Assembly: GCF_003947415.1 (NCBI RefSeq)
Contig: NZ_QHKL01000002.1
Span: 744,001-808,000 of the forward strand
Direction of reading: 5' to 3'
Source of the DNA: Amycolatopsis sp. WAC 01376
GTDB taxonomy: Bacteria; Actinomycetota; Actinomycetes; Mycobacteriales; Pseudonocardiaceae
DNA: 64,000 bases
Shown: in pieces, positions 47,307-55,609 of the stretch
Layout of the letters: each line of letters starts with the position of its first letter
Position numbering within the stretch: the stretch's first letter is position 1
The notes under the pieces: generated by a model
What the model saw: the letters and a program-made list of their open reading frames with translations, nothing else
What the model was told of the DNA's origin: nothing
The model's database searches: none
Program-made: the position numbers and the translations under genes

Positions 47307-48338
47307 TTGACCGCGCTGCCACAGTGGATCTTCGTGACGAACCACGACGACAGAAACGATCTCCTCCGGCTGGCCGGGCTGGCGACGCCGATGGCACTGC
47401 GGGTCGCGGTCACCCTCGGGTTGCCGGACCGGCTGTCCGGCGACGGCGCGACCGCCGGTGACCTGGCGGCGGAACTCGGCCAAGCGCCGCTCGCGCTCGA
47501 TCTGCTGCTGGGGCACTTGACCTCTCTCGGCGTCCTTGAACGGACTTCGACCGGTTATCGCACCACCGGCTACGGGGCGAACCTGCGTGCCGACGCGGGA
47601 AACGGTCTCGCCGGGCTCCTGGACATGAACGCCGCCGGCGGGCGGGGCGAACTGGCGTTCGTCGAACTCGCGCACAGCGTCGCCACCGGTCAAGCGGGTT
47701 ACATCCGCCGCTACGGCCAGGATTTCTGGGCCGATCTCGCCGAACATCCGCATCTGCGGGAGACGTTCGACCGGCAGATGACCCAGCGGTTCCTGACGCA
47801 GGTGCCGGGGCTCGTCGCCGGTTTCGACTGGGCCCGCTTCGGCACGATCGTCGACGTCGGCGGAGGTCATGGCAGCCTGCTGGCCGCGATCCTGAAGGCC
47901 AACCCCTCGGTGCGCGGCCATCTCGTCGACCTCGCGCCCACCGCGGCCGTCGCCGAAAAGGAACTGCGTGAGCAGGGGCTCGAAGGCCGGACCGAGGTGA
48001 CCGCGGGCAGCTTCTTCGACCCGCTCCCGGCCAGGGCGGACGCGTATCTCCTGTCCGACATCCTCCACGACTGGGACGACGAGCACGCCCACCGCATCCT
48101 GGCCCGCTGCGCCGAGGCCGCCCGCCCGGGTGGGCGTGTCCTCGTCATCGAGGCGGTCGGCGGGATCGGGGCGCAGACCGAGTGGGACCTGGTCATGCTC
48201 GTCCTCTACGGCGGCCGCGAACGGCGCCTCGACGAACTTCGCGAGCTTGCCGCCGCACACGGCCTGGTCTTCGACTCCTTCTCCACGCTGACCGAGCAGC
48301 GCAGCCTGGTGGAGTTCCATCGTGAAAATATTCCTTGA
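47307..48338 (+). CDS. SAM-dependent O-methyltransferase (plant-type/AcrM-like)
   Basis: The 343-residue protein has the N-terminal winged-helix dimerisation domain (RLAGLATPMALRVAVTLGLPDRL) and a class I methyltransferase domain with DVGGGHGSLLAAIL near 191-204. The catalytic-base region is LSDILHDWDDEHAHRIL. Such enzymes methylate hydroxyl groups of secondary metabolites. The TTG at 47,307 gives the longest form; GTG at 47,334 is a likely alternative. It lies 6 bp after the SDR stop. Its stop codon overlaps the -35 of the downstream ArsR promoter. Confidence 0.88.
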   Translation: MTALPQWIFVTNHDDRNDLLRLAGLATPMALRVAVTLGLPDRLSGDGATAGDLAAELGQAPLALDLLLGHLTSLGVLERTSTGYRTTGYGANLRADAGNGLAGLLDMNAAGGRGELAFVELAHSVATGQAGYIRRYGQDFWADLAEHPHLRETFDRQMTQRFLTQVPGLVAGFDWARFGTIVDVGGGHGSLLAAILKANPSVRGHLVDLAPTAAVAEKELREQGLEGRTEVTAGSFFDPLPARADAYLLSDILHDWDDEHAHRILARCAEAARPGGRVLVIEAVGGIGAQTEWDLVMLVLYGGRERRLDELRELAAAHGLVFDSFSTLTEQRSLVEFHRENIP

Positions 48339-48364
48339 CAAGAATATTCTGACAAGTGAATACT
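48327..48364 (+). promoter_or_regulatory. promoter with overlapping palindromic operator for the ArsR-type gene
   Basis: TTGACA (48,335-48,340) and AATACT (48,359-48,364) are 18 nt apart and followed by 7 nt and the ATG. The perfect inverted repeat AATATTC-N8-GAATATT (48,327-48,348) encloses the -35 box. It is strikingly AT-rich for this genome, as expected for an ArsR-type operator. Confidence 0.7.
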
Positions 48365-48371
48365 TCTCGGC

Positions 48372-49172
48372 ATGGAGCAGATCGCAGCAGCACTGGGAGA
48401 CGGAGCTAGGTGGCGCATCGTCGAGCTTCTCGCGGAGCGGCCCCGGTCCGTCGGTGAGCTCGCCGAGCTGACCGGCCTGCGCCAGCCGCAGACCACCAAG
48501 CACCTGCAGACCCTCGCCCGCGTCGGTCTCGTGACGGTCTTCCCGCTCGGGCAGCGTCGTGTCTACGCGGTCGAAGCGAGTCCGCTGAAGGACCTCGGAA
48601 GCCGGGTGCGGGCGCTGATCGAGACCATCGAAGCGAACGAGGGCGAGCGCGATGTCCTCACGCGCTATCAGGCCGCGATCTCCGCGGACACCGCGGCCGC
48701 GAGCCAAAACCGGTGGGCGGACGGACGGGCGTTCGCGTTCGACCGTCTGCTCGCCGCGCCGCGCGACGACGTCTGGCGGCACTGGACCGACTCCGCGCTG
48801 CTCGCCTCCTGGTGGGCGCCGCCTTCGATGACCGTCACCGACTGCGTCATCGAGCCGTGGACGGGCGGCCGAGCCGTGCTCGACTACCGCGACGCGGAAG
48901 GGCGATACCGCTCCGCGGGCGAGGTCCGCGCCGCGACCGAACCCGAACACCTCGAGTTCGACCTCTCGGTGCTGGACGCCAAGGGGGACACCTTCTTCAC
49001 CGGTCACTACGACCTGAAGTTCACCGAGGCGCCGGGCGGGACGCGGCTCCGCCTCGACCTGCGCATCACCGAAACCACCGTCGAGGCCGTCCCCTTCATC
49101 GCCGGCATCGAAACCGGCTGGGGCCAGGTGCTCGACAACCTCGCGGCTCGAATCACCCAGGAAAAGGACTGA
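48372..49172 (+). CDS. ArsR-type HTH regulator fused to an SRPBCC (AHSA1) domain
   Basis: The 266-residue protein combines an ArsR-like winged helix (1-90; LAELTGLRQPQTTKHLQTLARVGLV) with an AHSA1/SRPBCC ligand-binding domain (about 112-262; FDRLLAAPRDDVWRHWTDSALLASWW). No metal-binding cysteine pair of classical ArsR/SmtB is present. This suggests that the SRPBCC half senses a small hydrophobic ligand. A palindromic operator covering its own promoter indicates autoregulation. The downstream RibD-like reductase is 5 bp away and shares its control. Confidence 0.88.
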   Translation: MEQIAAALGDGARWRIVELLAERPRSVGELAELTGLRQPQTTKHLQTLARVGLVTVFPLGQRRVYAVEASPLKDLGSRVRALIETIEANEGERDVLTRYQAAISADTAAASQNRWADGRAFAFDRLLAAPRDDVWRHWTDSALLASWWAPPSMTVTDCVIEPWTGGRAVLDYRDAEGRYRSAGEVRAATEPEHLEFDLSVLDAKGDTFFTGHYDLKFTEAPGGTRLRLDLRITETTVEAVPFIAGIETGWGQVLDNLAARITQEKD

Positions 49173-49177
49173 ACGCC

Positions 49178-49777
49178 ATGACGAACCCGACCGGCCGCCG
49201 CGTCACCGCGAACATCGGCCTCACCCTCGACGGCCACTACAGCGGCCCCGGCGGCCCCGGCGACATGGGCGCGATCGTCTCGTACGCCACCACCGACGTC
49301 GCCCGCGCGGCCCTCGCCCGCATCCACGAAAAGGCGACCACCGCGGTGCTCGGCAGACTGAACGCCGAGGGCTTTCTCAGCTTCTGGCCGGCCATCGCCG
49401 CCGACGAGAACGCCGACCCCCGCGACCGCGCCTACGCGAAGTGGCTCACGGACGCCGAAAAAGTGGTCCTCTCCACAACCCTGACCGAAGCGCCCTGGGA
49501 CCGCGCCCGCATCGTGAACGCCCCCGCCGCCGACGTCATCGCCGGCCTGAAGGCGAACGGAGACGGCGACATCCTGGTCAACAGCAGCGCCAGCGTCATC
49601 AAGGCCCTGCTCGCCGACGACCTGATCGACCGGCTGTACCTGATGATCTGCCCCGAGATCACCGGCGGCGGGCAACGCCTGTTCGTCGACGGGCTGCCCG
49701 CGTCGAAGTGGACGCTGGCGTATCAGGAGGTCGGGGAGCTGGGGGAGATGGCGCTCGTCTACGACCGGGTGCGCTGA
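49178..49777 (+). CDS. dihydrofolate reductase-like (RibD C-terminal) protein
   Basis: The 199-residue product has the DHFR/RibD fold: VTANIGLTLDGHYSGP, VVLSTTLTEAPW, GDILVNSSASVIKALLADDLIDRLYLMICPEITGGGQRLF (broken; about 126-165). Many such proteins are of unknown function and use NADPH. The ATG is separated by 5 bp from the regulator stop, so they form a two-gene unit and the reductase is probably the regulated target. Confidence 0.86.
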   Translation: MTNPTGRRVTANIGLTLDGHYSGPGGPGDMGAIVSYATTDVARAALARIHEKATTAVLGRLNAEGFLSFWPAIAADENADPRDRAYAKWLTDAEKVVLSTTLTEAPWDRARIVNAPAADVIAGLKANGDGDILVNSSASVIKALLADDLIDRLYLMICPEITGGGQRLFVDGLPASKWTLAYQEVGELGEMALVYDRVR

Positions 49778-49837
49778 GTGGGGATACGGGTCTTAGGTAT
49801 CGACGTGGATTCCGGCTGCGGGTTGGTGCCAGGCACG

Positions 49838-49880
49838 GTCCGTGAAGGCCTCCTTGAGGGACTCTGGGTCCTTCATGTAC
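49838..49880. repeat. degenerate TGAAGGCCTCCTT palindrome remnant
   Basis: GTGAAGGCCTCCTTGAG followed by GGGTCCTTCATGTAC resembles the palindromes at 31,885 and 40,689, but its arms no longer match well. It lies in the 369-bp gap between the reductase and the tail cassette. Confidence 0.5.
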
Positions 49881-49910
49881 TCAGGCGGGCAAGGACACTG
49901 GCTAAGCACT

Positions 49911-49953
49911 CGTGAGTGGCGTTTCGGGTTAGAACGGCGAAACGCCACTCACG
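49911..49953. repeat. palindrome, GTGAGTGGCG family copy 2
   Basis: Arms 49,911-49,926 and 49,938-49,953 form a 16-bp perfect stem with an 11-nt loop. The arm matches the palindrome at 26,132-26,180. It is the last dispersed palindrome before the tail cassette. Confidence 0.7.
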
Positions 49954-49969
49954 ACCACCTGCACCGAAC

Positions 49970-50121
49970 GGACGACACGCGTGATCCGATGGACGACACG
50001 CGTGACTGGATGGACGACACGCGTGAGGCCGGGTCCCGCCGCGAGTCGTCCGTCCACACACGCGTGTCGTCCATCGGATCACGCGTGTCGTCCGTCTGAT
50101 CACGCGAGTCGTCCATCGGAT
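49970..50121. repeat. 21-bp inverted tandem array B
   Basis: Three direct units with core GGACGACACGCGTGA start at 49,970, 49,991 and 50,012. Four inverted units (core CACGCGTGTCGTCC or the CACGCGAG variant) lie near 50,038, 50,059, 50,080 and 50,101, all 21 bp apart. The loop is about 11 bp. The layout equals array A at 87-279 and the two cores share CACGCG. It directly abuts the end of the tail cassette and could be its terminator, a protein-binding array, or a recombination site. Confidence 0.8.
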
Positions 50122-50146
50122 CACAGCAGTACGTGGCCACGACCGC

Positions 50147-50314
50147 TTACTCGGCTTTGTCGGCGCGCGGCTCCTCGGTCTCCGGCACGTCGGCAGCCGA
50201 GGCGGCCGCGGGTGCCGGGGCGAGCGCGGCACTCCTGGTCTCCAGCGCACGAAGCCGCCGCTTGATGTCGCGCAGCTCAGTGAGCAGCGAGTCGGGCTGG
50301 TTCACGCGGGTCAT
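50147..50314 (-). CDS. small coiled-coil protein, last gene of the tail cassette
   Basis: The 55-residue product starts with a predicted coiled coil (LLTELRDIKRRLRALETRSAAL) and ends in an acidic alanine/proline-rich tail. Its start overlaps the Gp37-like gene stop by 4 bp, so it is translated from the same mRNA. Similar short helical proteins close tail operons in actinophages, but the function is unknown. Array B follows within about 25 bp of its stop codon. Confidence 0.65.
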   Translation of the reverse strand: MTRVNQPDSLLTELRDIKRRLRALETRSAALAPAPAAASAADVPETEEPRADKAE

Positions 50315-51444
50315 GACGGTCCTCCACTGATCGGTGACACGGTGAGCTGCACCTGTTCCTCGCCCGCGTCGTCGCCGGGGGTCACTTCGAGCGCGACGAT
50401 CCGGACCCGGAACTGGGTGCCGAGCGGGAAGAAGTCGTCGCGCACCACGATGAGCGCATGGTCGCCGACGGCGTACGAGCCGAGCACCGGGTCCAGATCG
50501 CCCCGGACGACCAACTCGGGTAGCACGACCGGATCGACAGCGGCGGCCAGCGCCGAGCGTGCCTGCGAACGAAGCAGCCCCGGATCGCTCAGGTTCACGA
50601 GCGACACCTCGGTTTCCAGCAACAGCCGGGCTGCCGAGTTGTCCTGTGCGATGCCGACCTGCTGGCCCGCTTCGTTCTCGTCGCCGAGGGCGAACACCCG
50701 GGTCGCCATCGACGATCCGTCGCGTGGCCACGAGTATTCGATGAGGTTGCCGCCGAACTCCCACACATGCGGTGTGCCCTGCTGGCCCAGTTCCGGTGTG
50801 CCGATCCGCAACCTGCGCACCGCGTGGCCACCCTCGCCGTAGCCGACGTCGAACGCGAAGTCCGGTCCGTTCTCCAGATCGGACAGCTCGCGCAGCGCGT
50901 CGCCGACGGACTTGAGCTCACGGCCCGGATAGCTGATCGTGCGCCGGATCCCGGACGTCACCGAGGGATCGGACTGCACCCGGATGTTGCCGCGCGGATG
51001 CCCCTGCGCGGTGGCGACCAGGTTGCGGGCGATCTCGGTCTGGTCGACACCCGTGTACGTGACCGCGATCCCCGCCAGGGTGCCGCTCGCGGGGTCGAAG
51101 TCCTTCGGCAGCACCCGGCGATGGTCGAAATAGGACAGGAAGCCCGCCGCCCCGATCTCGATCGCGCGGCCCGCCGACGAGTACTTGCTCGTCCAGACGA
51201 TCCCGCCCCACACCAGCACACCGTCGCGTTCGACGTACAGCGCCGTGTGCGCGGGTCTCGTCACGAATTCGGGTTCGCCCACGGCGATGCGGGGATCACC
51301 GAGTACGAGTCTCCCCTGGAATTCGCCCGCGTCGTTGAGCACCGAGCTGAACGAGACGTCGCGCAGCGGCAGTTCCGCGTGTACCTGCCCGGTCCGCAGA
51401 TCGGCCACGATGTACCGGTAGCGGGCGGTGTTCCGGTTCGTCAT
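50311..51444 (-). CDS. phage tail protein, Gp37-like (tail-associated)
   Basis: This 377-residue protein resembles the siphovirus Gp37-like/minor tail family of actinophages: YIVADLRTGQVHAELPLRDVSFSSVLNDAGEF at the start (residues about 11-42), then ALYVERDGVLVWGGIVWTSKY and YPGRELKSVGDALRELSDLENGPDFAFDV. Such proteins form the tail tip or baseplate hub after the distal tail protein. It follows the tip proteins in the operon. No peptidoglycan-hydrolase motif was seen. Confidence 0.8.
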   Translation of the reverse strand: MTNRNTARYRYIVADLRTGQVHAELPLRDVSFSSVLNDAGEFQGRLVLGDPRIAVGEPEFVTRPAHTALYVERDGVLVWGGIVWTSKYSSAGRAIEIGAAGFLSYFDHRRVLPKDFDPASGTLAGIAVTYTGVDQTEIARNLVATAQGHPRGNIRVQSDPSVTSGIRRTISYPGRELKSVGDALRELSDLENGPDFAFDVGYGEGGHAVRRLRIGTPELGQQGTPHVWEFGGNLIEYSWPRDGSSMATRVFALGDENEAGQQVGIAQDNSAARLLLETEVSLVNLSDPGLLRSQARSALAAAVDPVVLPELVVRGDLDPVLGSYAVGDHALIVVRDDFFPLGTQFRVRIVALEVTPGDDAGEEQVQLTVSPISGGPS

Positions 51445-51451
51445 CGTCCGG

Positions 51452-52477
51452 TCAGCCCAGCAGGTAGGACGTGTTCAGCATGACGGTCTCGCCGACGGGC
51501 ACCCCGACGTTGTTGTCCGTCCACATGGCCAGGACACCGTTTCGCTGGATACCGAGGTCGAGGAACTGATGCGAGCCGATGGCATGGCCACTCCAGGTGT
51601 TCCCGGCCCAGTGGTGCCCGAACTGCGGGTGATAGGCCTGCGGCAGCGTCAGGATCACCGTGCCGTGGCCGGCCGGGGTGTTCTGGCGGGTGACCGCGCC
51701 CCGCACGTACACCTCGGGGCCGATCCTGCGTACGTGGACCACGGTCGCTTCCTCGGTGTCATTCGGCCTTCCCGCCGTCCAGCCGGCGGCCACGGGCACG
51801 ACCTGCCAGCCCGTGTCGTCGTCCACCACCAGCGACTTCCACGCGCTGCCGCTCCAGAATTCGAGCTTGCCGGTGTCGGCGCGATGCACGTACAGGCCGG
51901 GGTAGGCGTCGACGGGACGCTCGCTTGCGTTGCGCACCGGCAGGATCCCGCCCACCGCGCAGGTGTACGGGCGCAGGTCGGTGATGTCGCCTCCGGTCAC
52001 GGTCGAAGTGTTGGCACGCACCGTGATCCGGGCGAGCTTGAGTACGTCGCCGGTCACCGTCGGGTCGCTCGGCTGCGACGCGGCGGTCCCCGCGACGACC
52101 TCGACGATGAACTTCGAGGCCGGGTCGCCGTACTGCGCGTCGGTCTGCCGGGCGACGACGAGATCGTGACGGTTGTACGAGCCGTGGGCGGGCACCTTCA
52201 GCACTTCGAGCGTTTTCTGCTCGTCCAGTGTCGCCAGATAAGCGCCCGCGGCGGCGTGCCGTGTGCCCTGAATGACGGCCTGGAACGGTTGCACGGTCAC
52301 GTTTCCCGACGGCGTGGGGGTCGCGCGGACCAACCCGGGGTCGCCGGGAGCAGGCCGCAGGCCGGTGCGGGACTGGGCGGGGGACCTGCCCGGCGCGGCG
52401 AGGGCAGCGGTGGCCAGCCGGGCGTCCTCGGCGTCGACCACGGCGCCGCCGACCCAGCCGGAGTCGCGTTCTGGCAT
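51452..52477 (-). CDS. tail tip/receptor-binding-like protein 2
   Basis: This 341-residue protein is a paralogue of its upstream neighbour. It shares the start MPERDS-x-W-x-x-x-x-V-V-D-A-E-D-A-R-L-A-T, the block PFQAVIQGTR, and VARQTD-x-QYGD. The C-terminal 150 residues differ: SGSAWKSLVVDDDTGWQVVPV and a beta-rich end containing HPQFGHHWAGNTWSG. The constant N-terminus with a divergent C-terminus is what is seen in phage receptor-binding proteins, which attach through the N-terminal half. Target recognition is inferred, not shown. Confidence 0.72.
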   Translation of the reverse strand: MPERDSGWVGGAVVDAEDARLATAALAAPGRSPAQSRTGLRPAPGDPGLVRATPTPSGNVTVQPFQAVIQGTRHAAAGAYLATLDEQKTLEVLKVPAHGSYNRHDLVVARQTDAQYGDPASKFIVEVVAGTAASQPSDPTVTGDVLKLARITVRANTSTVTGGDITDLRPYTCAVGGILPVRNASERPVDAYPGLYVHRADTGKLEFWSGSAWKSLVVDDDTGWQVVPVAAGWTAGRPNDTEEATVVHVRRIGPEVYVRGAVTRQNTPAGHGTVILTLPQAYHPQFGHHWAGNTWSGHAIGSHQFLDLGIQRNGVLAMWTDNNVGVPVGETVMLNTSYLLG

Positions 52478-52489
52478 GGTTTTCGTCTC

Positions 52490-53542
52490 CTAGCTGGGGA
52501 TCGCGAGAACGTTGATGGAGTCGTAGGGATGGCCCCACCCGACTTGGACCGTCCCGTCGCCGGCGAACCGCTGGATGCCGAGTTCAACGGTGACGACCGT
52601 GTCGGCGGGCTGGCTGGCGATCCCGGTCACCGAGCCGGTGGCCATCCCGGCACCGATCGGGGTGTTCACCACGGTCAGGCCGACCGTGGTGCCGTTGGCC
52701 TGCAGGGTGATGTCGTACCGGTCGGCCGCGCCGGACGTGTCGTAGAAGGCGATCGCGGTGATCAACAGCCTGCGCGCGAAGTACACGGCCGGCACGGTCA
52801 GCCGGTTGAACACCCGGCGGTCGCCGCCGACGGTGGCACCGCCCAGCGGCCAGCCCGGATCGTTGGGCCCGTAGATGGCCAGCGAGTTGGCGACCGCGGG
52901 CTTCCACGCCGTGCCCTCGTAGGCTTCGAGCACCCGAAGGTCCTGCCGGTACACCAGCTGACCGGCGTACGGCACGGGCGGCCGGTTCACTTCGCCGTGG
53001 ACCGGTACGACACCGCCGATGGAGCTGGTGAAGACGCGCCGATCCTGAAGCTGCGTCAAACCGATCGTGGTCGCGTTGGCGGGGACCGTGATCCGGGCCA
53101 GCACGATGACGTCACCCGCGACCGTGGGCTCCACCGGCGTTTGCGCGGGCGTTCCCGCGACCAGGGTCACCGTCATCGCCGACGTCGTGTCGCCGTACTG
53201 CGTGTCGGTCTGGCGCGCCACGATGAGGTCGTACCGGGCGAAGGTCGCGTGGGCGGGCACGGCGCCGAGCACGTCGATGGTCTTGGCCTGATCGAGTGTC
53301 ACCAGGTACGAACCCGCGCTGGGTGAACGGGTGCCCTGGATGACCGCCTGGAACGGGGCGACCTGGACCTTGCCGGACGGCGGACTGGTGGGCCCGACCC
53401 GGCCGGCGCTCGCCGCCGGCCGCAGCCCGGTCCGGCTCTGCACCGGGGAGCTCCCGGCGGCCACGAGGGATCCGGTGGCGAGCCGGGCGTCCTCGGCGTC
53501 GACGACGCCACCGGACAGCCAGGCGGAATCGCGCTCGGGCAT
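52490..53542 (-). CDS. tail tip/receptor-binding-like protein 1
   Basis: The 350-residue paralogue of the next gene has the same N-terminal half (MPERDSAWLSGGVVDAEDARLAT, split near residues 1-23; PFQAVIQGTR; VARQTDTQYGD). Its own C-terminal half includes a jelly-roll-like stretch (FNRLTVPAVYFARRLLITAIAFYDTSGAADRYDITL, near 240-275) and ends FAGDGTVQVGWGHPYDSINVLAIPS. A 12-bp gap separates the two. The duplication suggests two adhesive specificities in one particle. Confidence 0.72.
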   Translation of the reverse strand: MPERDSAWLSGGVVDAEDARLATGSLVAAGSSPVQSRTGLRPAASAGRVGPTSPPSGKVQVAPFQAVIQGTRSPSAGSYLVTLDQAKTIDVLGAVPAHATFARYDLIVARQTDTQYGDTTSAMTVTLVAGTPAQTPVEPTVAGDVIVLARITVPANATTIGLTQLQDRRVFTSSIGGVVPVHGEVNRPPVPYAGQLVYRQDLRVLEAYEGTAWKPAVANSLAIYGPNDPGWPLGGATVGGDRRVFNRLTVPAVYFARRLLITAIAFYDTSGAADRYDITLQANGTTVGLTVVNTPIGAGMATGSVTGIASQPADTVVTVELGIQRFAGDGTVQVGWGHPYDSINVLAIPS

Positions 53543-53567
53543 CAGCGGGCTCCTAGTCTCGAGATGT

Positions 53568-54443
53568 TCAGCTCCATGCGTCACGCCATTCGGCGGTGAG
53601 CCGCGCGGCCGGGTTGTAGGCGCCCGCCCGGAACGCGACGTCGATCCCGCCACGGACGAGCGGGAACCAGCGTGAATGGGGCAGCATCACCGAGCGGCGC
53701 GACGCGAGGCCTTGCAGCAGAACGGTTCTCGCGTCGGTGTCCACGACGAGCACCTCGCCGGCGGCCAGCTGGATCTGGAAGGCCAGCTCCTCGCCGGTCT
53801 GGGTGTTGATGAGCACCGGATCGGCGCATGGGCCGCTGATCTTCCACGTCGGCCAGGCCGCCACGGTGCCATTGTTCTCCAGCGACAGCCTGCCGCCGGT
53901 GGCGCCGGTCCCGAAATCCAGCGGGAAGGCCAGCGGGAAGCTCAATCCGCCGGCGGAACTGGGGAGCGGGCAGGTCGCGACGCGCAGTTCGGCGGAGTAG
54001 CGCAACGGGTCCGGCGCGGTGACCTGCACCGAGAACTCGAACGCGCCCGCCTTCTTGTCCATGATCTTCGACTCGCCGGACAGCCGCACCATCGCCCGGC
54101 GCACCGCGTGCGGCTCGGTCACCACGAGCGGGAACAGCCGTGAGCCGTCGTTGAGCACGGCGGCGAGGCCGTCCTTGGCGCGTTCCTTGCTGATCCGATC
54201 CGGCGCGATCGCGGTGCCCTCCAAGGTGATCACCCTCGGCGAGCGGTAGGACGGCGCGTCGAACGCGCCGTCCCGCTCCGGCCGGTCGGTCATCGTGAGC
54301 CGGACGGCGGGGGAGGACGCCCAGCCTTCCTCCTTCGTCACCCACCACTCCACGCCCTCGGCGTCGACGGTGTTGCCCGCCCAGCCGTCGACCGAGAAAA
54401 CCGGTTGCTGCAGAACGGTTCCCGGGGGCCGCATCGCGGTCAT
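53568..54443 (-). CDS. phage distal tail protein (Dit-like)
   Basis: The 291-residue protein follows the tape measure and precedes the tip genes, the usual place of Dit. It shows the Dit/gp19.1 features: YRSPRVITLEGTAIAPDRISKERAKDGLAAVLNDGSRLFPLVV, and later VTAPDPLRYSAELR and LENNGTVAAWPTWKISGPCADPVLIN, which match SPP1-type distal tail proteins. Dit forms the hexameric hub connecting tail tube and tip. Its ATG overlaps the tape-measure stop by 4 bp. Confidence 0.82.
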   Translation of the reverse strand: MTAMRPPGTVLQQPVFSVDGWAGNTVDAEGVEWWVTKEEGWASSPAVRLTMTDRPERDGAFDAPSYRSPRVITLEGTAIAPDRISKERAKDGLAAVLNDGSRLFPLVVTEPHAVRRAMVRLSGESKIMDKKAGAFEFSVQVTAPDPLRYSAELRVATCPLPSSAGGLSFPLAFPLDFGTGATGGRLSLENNGTVAAWPTWKISGPCADPVLINTQTGEELAFQIQLAAGEVLVVDTDARTVLLQGLASRRSVMLPHSRWFPLVRGGIDVAFRAGAYNPAARLTAEWRDAWS

Positions 54444-55576
54444 CGCTTCCCCGCCCACGCCAGCTCGCGGGCGGCGATCCGGCCGATCTCGTACTCGGAC
54501 TGCCGTGCCCTCGGGTGGATGTTCACCGTGACCGGTTTGACGTCGCGGCGTTTGTTCGTCAGGTCGAGCAGTTGCGGCAGCTTCGACAGCGGGATGATCG
54601 CCTCGGCGTGCCCGGCCTCGGCGACGTTCACCAGCCGCCCGCCCGGCACCGGCGTGGCGATACCGCCCGAGGCCAGCTGCGGGATCTGCGGCAGGTTGAG
54701 ACCGAACGTCTTGCCACCGACGAACGGCACCCAATCCGGGATGGTGACGCTGATGCCGTTGAGGCCGCGGATCGCCATGTTGACCAGGCCGATGATGGCG
54801 TTGATCGGGGCCTTGACCGCGCCGAGCACCGCTTCGAACGCGGCGCGCGCGAAGCCCGCCAGCCCGTCCCACGCCGCACGCAACGCTCCGGTCACCCGGT
54901 TCCACACGGCCGGGATCGCCTCGCCGATCCAGTTGATGACCGGCATGATCACGTTCTTGATGCCGTTCCAGGCACCGGAGACCACCGCGCTGATCACGTT
55001 CATGGCCGTGCGGAAGATCGTGGAGATCACGTTCCACACGGTGGAGATGACCGTCTGGATGACGTTCATGACGGTCCGGATCACCGTCATGACGATGGTG
55101 ATGTACGTCCGGACGTAGGTCTCGATCCATGGCCAGACCGCGCTGATGATCTTGCGGACGAAGTCCATCACCGCGCCGACGACCTGTCCGATGATCCGGA
55201 AGGCCGCGGACACGACTTGTCGCACGCGTTGCGACTGCATGGCCATGTCGACGATCTTGGCGATCAGCGGCAGCAACAGGCTGAGCAGGAAGCCGAGGAC
55301 ATTGGCCTTCATCGCGGTGTTGAGTCCTCTTTGGGCGGTCGTCGCGGTGCGCAACCCCTGGCTGAACCGGGAGAAGAACCCGCCGCCGGACGCCGCCTGC
55401 CGCCCGGCCTGCTGCACGGACCTCGCCGCCTGGTCGGCCGCGGTCTTGAGCTGGCGGACCTGCGTGGTGCTCTGGCTCGTGGCCGTCCGGAACCGGCCGC
55501 CCGCCCCACTGGCCTGCGTCAGCGCCGCGCGGAACCGGCCGACCGCGCCCGTGGCCTGTACCAAGGCATTTCTCAT
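54440..55576 (-). CDS. short tape-measure-like protein with hydrophobic repeats
   Basis: This 378-residue protein has a helical N-terminal third and a series of valine/isoleucine-rich helices (VVGAVMDFVRKIISAVWPWIETYV..., about 130-240). They repeat the word V-I-x-T-V-x-N-V-I-x-T, and a globular end follows (GGIATPVPGG...). The pattern is that of tape-measure proteins, which fix tail length, but it is only half the usual size or less. The length would correspond to a tail of roughly 55-60 nm at about 1.5 angstrom per residue. The previous gene may supply part of the function. Confidence 0.8.
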   Translation of the reverse strand: MRNALVQATGAVGRFRAALTQASGAGGRFRTATSQSTTQVRQLKTAADQAARSVQQAGRQAASGGGFFSRFSQGLRTATTAQRGLNTAMKANVLGFLLSLLLPLIAKIVDMAMQSQRVRQVVSAAFRIIGQVVGAVMDFVRKIISAVWPWIETYVRTYITIVMTVIRTVMNVIQTVISTVWNVISTIFRTAMNVISAVVSGAWNGIKNVIMPVINWIGEAIPAVWNRVTGALRAAWDGLAGFARAAFEAVLGAVKAPINAIIGLVNMAIRGLNGISVTIPDWVPFVGGKTFGLNLPQIPQLASGGIATPVPGGRLVNVAEAGHAEAIIPLSKLPQLLDLTNKRRDVKPVTVNIHPRARQSEYEIGRIAARELAWAGKR

Positions 55577-55609
55577 GCTGGCTGGCTTCCTTCGTCTGCG
55601 TGGTGAGGA

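Noticed and set aside
50147..51444. A tail lysin in the tip proteins
   Set aside because: No peptidoglycan-hydrolase motif was seen in the Gp37-like protein or the two tip proteins.
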